From contig PLSG01000447.1 in NCBI GenBank assembly GCA_003164155.1, positions 1 through 10,257 on the forward strand: a stretch of 10,257 nucleotides of DNA. Reading direction: 5' to 3'. Shown here piece by piece: positions 6,532 through 10,257 of the stretch. Position numbers and translations under genes: made by a program. This DNA comes from Parachlamydiaceae bacterium (GTDB lineage: Bacteria; Chlamydiota; Chlamydiia; Chlamydiales; Parachlamydiaceae). Numbering within the stretch: position 1 is the first letter of the stretch; each line of letters starts with the position of its first letter. The notes beneath the pieces were generated by a model. That model saw only the letters and a list, made by a program, of their open reading frames with translations. It did no database searches and had not been told where the DNA came from.

Positions 6532-7125
6532 ATGACAAAAGCAGTTTTTGGCTTAGCCAATAATGAAGATCATGCAAGAAGAATTGTAGATCATTTATTA
6601 TCGTCTGGATTTTCTAAGGCAGATATTTCCGTGCTTTCTCCTGACCGTAGAAAAGAACACATTACAACTACTGTACAAGGCAATGTGGTCTATCAAGACA
6701 CCGTTATCGATCGCAGTGCAAAAAAAGGCACACTCGGCACAGAAAAGCACACCAAAGCCCCTGAAGGCGGTGTTACTGGTGCGGCTGCGGGCGGATTGCT
6801 CGGTGGATCCTTAGGCTTGCTAGCTGGCATAGGCGCCTTGGCCATTCCAGGCCTAGGACCCTTTATAGCAGCTGGACCAATCATGGCGGCTTTAAGCGGT
6901 TCTGCCGTGGGCGGCAGCATGGGCTTGCTAATCGGCGCAATCATCGGCGCTGGTATTCCTGAATTTGAAGCTAAAAAATACGAAGCTGGACTAAAAGCTG
7001 GCAGTATTTTGATTAGCTGCCATACAGAAAGCAGTGAAGAGTTGAGCCGCGCCAGTGACATTATGAAAAAAGAAGGCGCCAAAGAAATTTCTACTTCTGC
7101 TGAAAAAACACGTAGCCATCGCTAA
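6532..7125 (+). CDS. YflT/general-stress-17M-like glycine-zipper protein
   Basis: The frame encodes 197 residues. The N-terminal 60 form a small alpha/beta domain (AVFGLANNEDHARRIVDHL, then DISVLSP at 31-37) typical of heat- and general-stress proteins related to YflT. A long Gly/Ala-rich hydrophobic stretch (about 79-142) with repeated GxxxG spacing could insert in the membrane as two helices separated by PGLGP (106-110). The C-terminal part (146-188: KYEAGLKAGSILISCH, then a helix ending KKEGAKEIS) looks like a second half of the ferredoxin-like domain. The molecular function of such proteins is unknown; association with stress is from family knowledge. The SD AAGGAG (6521-6526) is 5 bases before the ATG. 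It lies 47 bases after the BON gene and is probably co-transcribed with it. Confidence 0.75.
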   Translation: MTKAVFGLANNEDHARRIVDHLLSSGFSKADISVLSPDRRKEHITTTVQGNVVYQDTVIDRSAKKGTLGTEKHTKAPEGGVTGAAAGGLLGGSLGLLAGIGALAIPGLGPFIAAGPIMAALSGSAVGGSMGLLIGAIIGAGIPEFEAKKYEAGLKAGSILISCHTESSEELSRASDIMKKEGAKEISTSAEKTRSHR

Positions 7126-7133
7126 GCATAGGC

Positions 7134-7167
7134 GTTCAGGAATGCTCAATTTTAAGCATTCCTGAAC
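7134..7167 (+). other. perfect 13-bp stem-loop between the YflT-like gene and the 26-residue ORF
   Basis: GTTCAGGAATGCT (7134-7146) and AGCATTCCTGAAC (7155-7167) are perfectly complementary around an 8-base loop. No T-tract follows on either strand, so it is not a standard terminator. It ends 19 bases before the next ATG and 8 bases before that gene's SD. A role in mRNA 3'-end protection of the upstream gene or partial termination is possible. Confidence 0.8.
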
Positions 7168-7186
7168 ATAAAAACGAGGAGAAATT

Positions 7187-7267
7187 ATGAGTAAAATGCT
7201 CGGGCTATGGTTGTTGGGAGTGCCGATTTTCATCATCATTTTGTTGAAAATTTTTGGCATTATATAA
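7187..7267 (+). CDS. 26-residue single-helix membrane peptide
   Basis: ATG AGT AAA ATG to TAA 7265-7267 encodes MSKMLGLWLLGVPIF followed by IIILLKIFGII. After three polar residues the chain is almost wholly hydrophobic, enough for one transmembrane helix with a proline near its middle. The SD GAGGAG (7176-7181) is 5 bases before the ATG, as strong as those of the two genes upstream, and the spacing (61 bases from the YflT-like stop) fits an operon. I do not recognise the family. It could be a small envelope-stress membrane protein or, given its size and hydrophobicity, a type I toxin-like peptide. I see no antisense RNA promoter to support the toxin idea. Confidence 0.65.
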   Translation: MSKMLGLWLLGVPIFIIILLKIFGII

Positions 7268-7284
7268 CTAAATACATACTAACT

Positions 7285-7350
7285 CAAGTTGCTAGTCCTT
7301 GTAACCAAAATCCGGAGGAACCGGGATTTTGGTTACAAGGACTAGCAACT
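7285..7350 (+). repeat. long-hairpin repeat, copy 1 (27-bp perfect stem)
   Basis: Arms 7287-7313 and 7324-7350 are perfectly complementary around the 10-base loop GGAGGAACCG. The unit reads as constant end CAAGTTGCTAGTC (7285-7297), variable arm CTTGTAACCAAAATC (7298-7312), constant loop core CGGAGGAACC (7313-7322), GG, the complementary variable arm (7325-7339), and constant GACTAGCAA (7340-7348). No T-tract follows on either strand, so intrinsic termination is unlikely. Confidence 0.92.
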
Positions 7351-7436
7351 GAAAGAAAACTGCCCTAAATTTGTGAATTCGAGCACTTTTTAGTACACTA
7401 AACTGCGAGATTCAGTCTCTTTTCGCCACCATTTTT

Positions 7437-7502
7437 CAATTGCTAGTCACCATTTTCTGAATTTGGTTCCTCCGAATTCAGAAAATGGTGACTAGCAACT
7501 TG
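7437..7502 (-). repeat. long-hairpin repeat, copy 2, inverted relative to copy 1 (24-bp perfect stem)
   Basis: Arms 7440-7463 and 7475-7498 are perfectly complementary around the 11-base loop TGGTTCCTCCG. Read on the minus strand from 7502 it has the same layout as copy 1: CAAGTTGCTAGTC, a 15-base variable arm ACCATTTTCTGAATT, loop core CGGAGGAACC, A, the complementary arm, and GACTAGCAA. Ends and loop core are identical to copy 1, while the variable arms are unrelated. The two copies face each other, so the 218-base block 7285-7502 has perfect 13-bp terminal inverted repeats. Confidence 0.92.
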
Positions 7503-7573
7503 CGTTATTAAGGTGAACAAGGCCCTTTTCTCTACCCAACATAGAAATAAGGTGATTCACCCTTGAAAGGGTA

Positions 7574-10138
7574 CTAATCTTGAAAAAATTTAGAATCATC
7601 CAAGGTAAAGGCGAGCCCCTCGCTGCTGATTTTGCTTAAAGAATTTTGCATGGCTTTTATATTGGCGGCTAATTCTTTTCTTTGCTCGGGTGGAACGTCA
7701 CTTTCAAAAGCTTGTGCTTCCGCTATAATCGAAGAAAGACTGCGTAAGTTATTTTCTTTTATTACTATATACTGTCCCGATATTCCATATTTGAGTTCTA
7801 TAAACTTATAAAACGGTTGGCTGAGAGGATATAAAGCATCTCGCAGACCGATTACTGTAGGTTTTGTAGCTAGGGCTATATAGAGTTTGGCTGCCCGCAC
7901 CCTTTCTAGCATGGCATTAAAGGCTGCAGGGAGAAACTTTTTAAAACAAGCGCTGCGGATTTGATTTTCTTTAGCCTTTATAGCAAATCTTATGCGCTCA
8001 GTAAATTCCTTAGCAGGCTCGCCTATTTTTGAGCTAATCCCATAGCTTTCGCCTATCTTATCTCTATCTTCTTTACCAGCATTTTTCAAGGCACTTTCAT
8101 CATTTTGTAACGCTTTAAATTCTTTTAAAACTTCCTCGAATGCCTGATCTGACATTACTAAATTGGCGGCTTGATGCTGAGCTATGACATTTTTTTCATC
8201 CCAACCCCGTATCGTAGCCAGCAAAGCTGGGTCTAAAGGCCTTGCGGCCGCGGGGTGATCTAGCAAAGCTGAACGCATAGGCACATAGAAGTTATCATTT
8301 ATGCTTAGATAGGGTTGAGGCGGTGCATAACGCGCAAAATCTATACATTGCACCCTCCCCTCTTTGAGTTTATATTGATCGTAATGTGAATCTAGTGAGC
8401 AGTATATCAAATCAAGCACGCCTTGCTTCTGAATACTCGCCATTTCTACCTGAGGATGTGCAATTTCGGCTTTTAAACTGGCAATTTCAGCTTCTTTTTT
8501 CAAGATAGCAGGTGCAGTAAGTTCGGCTTTAATTTTTCCACTACCTTCCCCTCCCGATAATTTTAAAGCAGCTTCTTGTCTTCTGCTCAGTTTTTCCAAT
8601 TCACCTTTTAGCTCCTCTTCAAGCATTTTGAGAGCCTTTTTGCTTTTTTCCAGATCGTCTGGCGAACGCACAAGAAATGCCTCTAATTTCTGTAGTTTTT
8701 TTGCTGCCGCTGTAAGCTTGTTGTTTGCCTCGTCGGTCAACCTGCGCTTTTCGGCCTTTAACGTTTTTAGCTGCGTTGTGTCTGCAGGCTCCCTGACAGG
8801 CTTGTTTTCAATTTGTTGAATTTTTGCTAGGTATTTATTTTCAATGTTTTCGGCTTCCTCAATTAGCTTTTGATAATTTTGTTTCGCGGCATTGTATTCG
8901 CTTATGCGAGCTAGGGGAAAATCAGCTAATATCTCAGATGTAATTCCTTCCACATCTTTTTTTCCGGAAGAGGAAGACGCTTCAAGTTTATAGTTTTGCT
9001 TCAAAGCTAAAGCACTGTCTAAGCCTAGAATAGCTGTGGATTGCATTGCAAGTAATTCGCGATCATTCTCCATACCTGTTTTAAAAGCAAAGCCAGGAGT
9101 GAGTTGAAAAACGGCAGTATTGCCTAAAATTTTCAGCGTCTCGTCTTTGATTTTATGTATATGGCTAAAGGCCAAGATATCTTTTTCCGCTAAAAACTGC
9201 GGAACATTTTTAAGCGCAGGGCTTAAATCATGAAAAATTCCAAGTTTGACTAATTGCTCCTTAGAAAGCATGCCGCTTTTAGAATCCCCTATCAAAAAAC
9301 CATTTAGAAGCTTTAAAGATCGGTTAATTTTAGTTAATTCACTTATATTAAAAGAAGTTTGCAAACCTTGGGGTTTGCTAGTGATGAGATCATAAATAAA
9401 ATGGCGTTTTAAACGCAAAGCAGACAATATATCTTCAGACTTGTAAAAAACATTTAGGCCTTCGATGTTTTTTTTGTATTGATCCATCGTCAGCGGAAGC
9501 TCTTTTTGGATTAAAGCCATGCCCTGACTAATAAAGTTTATAGCCGAAGGTTTGACTTGGATCGCTAAATTGCCTTTTTTAAGAAGCTCTAGCATAGCTT
9601 CAAAGCGCGGAAGATCAGCCATTTTAGCTCTCTCATGCTGGTTATCCAAATTTATAACTTCTTGTAATAATGCGCTCTGGGGCTTATCTGAATGCTTTAC
9701 TTGCTCCAAAAAAACCACTAAAATGTTTCTAATCTTAGCGGGAGTATATTGATTTACTGTCACAGGTTTATCTCGCAACATTTGCAATAAATGCGCCTCA
9801 ATTTTTTCTTTTGGATATAAAACAGGCGCCTTTAAAATCCTTACGTAATTTTTGGAAGATCTAGGAGCTTCCATGTCAAATTGATCGCCCGAGGCTTTTT
9901 TTAAGAGGCGTAAATTGCGTTGATGCGTAATTTTTTGCAGCTCAGCTTCCAGCCTGGGGGCTGGCATTTTCACTCTTGAGCTTTCCAAAAGAGAAGGCGT
10001 GGATGGAGGCGAAGACACCGAAATGGAAGGAGGTAGCGGTAAGGAAGGATGCATTCCTGGGGATTTAGGGGATACTGAGGATTGAGGAGATATAGGAGGG
10101 TGTATTGTTGAATTAAAATCCGACTTAGGAGGAATCAT
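7574..10138 (-). CDS. large effector-like protein with kinase-like motifs and a central coiled coil
   Basis: The frame encodes 854 residues and I do not recognise a named family. Residues 1-60 are disordered, with 14 Pro and 14 Ser in the first 50, and there is no signal peptide, as often seen in type III/IV-secreted effectors. Residues 65-340 are mostly helical. Residues 342-375 (AVFQLTPGFAFKTG, then RELLAMQSTAILGL) resemble a kinase N-lobe with Lys353 and Glu361. Residues about 413-560 are Glu/Lys-rich coiled coil. Residues 574-603 (VLDLIYCSLDSHYDQY, then GRVQCIDFAR) fit the PI3/4K- or HipA-like pattern D-x-H-x-x-N with I-D-F-G: Asp583, His585, Gln588 for Asn, Asp600, Ala602 for Gly. RSALLDHP and PLDPALLATIRGWD (622-647) follow as in that superfamily. 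Kinase activity is inference, and the N-to-Q change could mean altered or lost catalysis. The SD GGGGG (10148-10144) is 5 bases before the ATG. Confidence 0.8.
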   Translation of the reverse strand: MIPPKSDFNSTIHPPISPQSSVSPKSPGMHPSLPLPPSISVSSPPSTPSLLESSRVKMPAPRLEAELQKITHQRNLRLLKKASGDQFDMEAPRSSKNYVRILKAPVLYPKEKIEAHLLQMLRDKPVTVNQYTPAKIRNILVVFLEQVKHSDKPQSALLQEVINLDNQHERAKMADLPRFEAMLELLKKGNLAIQVKPSAINFISQGMALIQKELPLTMDQYKKNIEGLNVFYKSEDILSALRLKRHFIYDLITSKPQGLQTSFNISELTKINRSLKLLNGFLIGDSKSGMLSKEQLVKLGIFHDLSPALKNVPQFLAEKDILAFSHIHKIKDETLKILGNTAVFQLTPGFAFKTGMENDRELLAMQSTAILGLDSALALKQNYKLEASSSSGKKDVEGITSEILADFPLARISEYNAAKQNYQKLIEEAENIENKYLAKIQQIENKPVREPADTTQLKTLKAEKRRLTDEANNKLTAAAKKLQKLEAFLVRSPDDLEKSKKALKMLEEELKGELEKLSRRQEAALKLSGGEGSGKIKAELTAPAILKKEAEIASLKAEIAHPQVEMASIQKQGVLDLIYCSLDSHYDQYKLKEGRVQCIDFARYAPPQPYLSINDNFYVPMRSALLDHPAAARPLDPALLATIRGWDEKNVIAQHQAANLVMSDQAFEEVLKEFKALQNDESALKNAGKEDRDKIGESYGISSKIGEPAKEFTERIRFAIKAKENQIRSACFKKFLPAAFNAMLERVRAAKLYIALATKPTVIGLRDALYPLSQPFYKFIELKYGISGQYIVIKENNLRSLSSIIAEAQAFESDVPPEQRKELAANIKAMQNSLSKISSEGLAFTLDDSKFFQD

Positions 10139-10173
10139 ACAGGCCCCCTTTTTTATAACACAGTTGCCTCTTT

Positions 10174-10201
10174 ATTTTATCACACTCCCCATTTATATGA
10201 A
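10174..10201 (-). promoter_or_regulatory. candidate promoter of the 854-residue gene
   Basis: On the minus strand TTCATA (10201-10196), a 16-base spacer and TAAAAT (10179-10174) lie 36 bases before the ATG. A second option further out is TTGCTA, an 18-base spacer and TAATAT (within about 10214-10243). The region is so AT-rich that neither stands out strongly. Confidence 0.3.
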
Positions 10202-10257
10202 TTTAAAACAAGATATATTAATAAAATTACTTTTTTTTTAGCAATCTCATGCTAGGC

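Larger units (their letters stand above)
7268..7573. other. 306-base convergent intergenic region dominated by the paired hairpins
   Basis: It lies between the stops of the 26-residue ORF and the 854-residue gene. Apart from the two hairpin repeats, the 86 bases between them (7351-7436) show no coding frame or SD, only a weak 4-bp hairpin GAGA/TCTC near 7407-7419. CACCATTTT occurs at 7427-7435 and again inside copy 2 at 7448-7456. A small stem ACCCT/AGGGT with loop TGAA (7559-7572) sits just past the 854-residue gene's stop. Lacking a T-tract, it is at best a weak terminator. Confidence 0.6.

Noticed and set aside
7288..7498. Bidirectional intrinsic terminators between convergent genes
   Set aside because: Neither hairpin is followed by a T-tract on either strand, and the stems are far longer than typical. 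Sharing of ends and loop points to a repeat family.
7285..7502. Integron attC sites or a CRISPR array
   Set aside because: The hairpins are perfectly symmetric with no extrahelical bases, the ends do not fit GTTRRRY, and no integrase is present. There are only two units, inverted rather than direct, and no cas genes.
7187..7502. Type I toxin-antitoxin locus (hydrophobic peptide plus structured RNA)
   Set aside because: The peptide's SD is exposed and operon-like, and no antisense promoter or complementary RNA to its SD or ORF is visible. I kept it only as a remote alternative.

Overview
The window looks like chromosomal DNA of a host-associated bacterium. An environmental (amoeba-associated) member of the Chlamydiae, such as a Parachlamydia relative, is my best guess. 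The reasons are: AT-rich intergenic DNA; an ankyrin-like protein ending in a eukaryotic-type CaaX box; a large effector-like protein with a Pro/Ser-rich N terminus and coiled coil; and a long-form HPF with a YacL-type PIN-TRAM protein, a pairing that argues against Legionella. The taxonomic call is inference.

Left part (1-1231): an AT-rich leader with a candidate promoter, then two abutting plus-strand reading frames (126-875 and 878-1231). Together they read as one ankyrin-repeat protein broken by a one-base frame difference at a G4 run. The second frame ends in CVIQ, a textbook prenylation box.

Middle left (1259-4337): three minus-strand housekeeping genes. A YacL-type membrane PIN-TRAM protein is followed, with no intergenic base, by holo-ACP synthase (acpS). 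Glutamine synthetase (glnA) comes next, with its own near-consensus promoter. glnA converges on the ankyrin locus.

Middle (4338-5945): a 473-base divergent intergenic region that can be folded into a hairpin plus a possible pseudoknot, then long-form ribosome hibernation factor (hpf). A stand-alone HsdR-N-like PD-(D/E)XK domain gene overlaps the end of hpf.

Stress/envelope cluster (6086-7267): a BON-domain lipoprotein, a YflT-like glycine-zipper protein and a 26-residue single-helix membrane peptide. All three have strong Shine-Dalgarno sites, and the peptide is below the usual gene-calling size.

Convergent region (7268-7573): two long perfect hairpins in inverted orientation. Both share the same ends and the same 10-base loop core. 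Their 15-bp stems are unrelated in sequence, yet each is perfectly self-complementary. This is the most unusual structure in the window.

Right part (7574-10138): a minus-strand 854-residue protein. I read it as a candidate secreted effector whose residues fit a PI3/4K- or HipA-like kinase core, with a coiled-coil insertion between the N-lobe-like and catalytic-loop-like parts.
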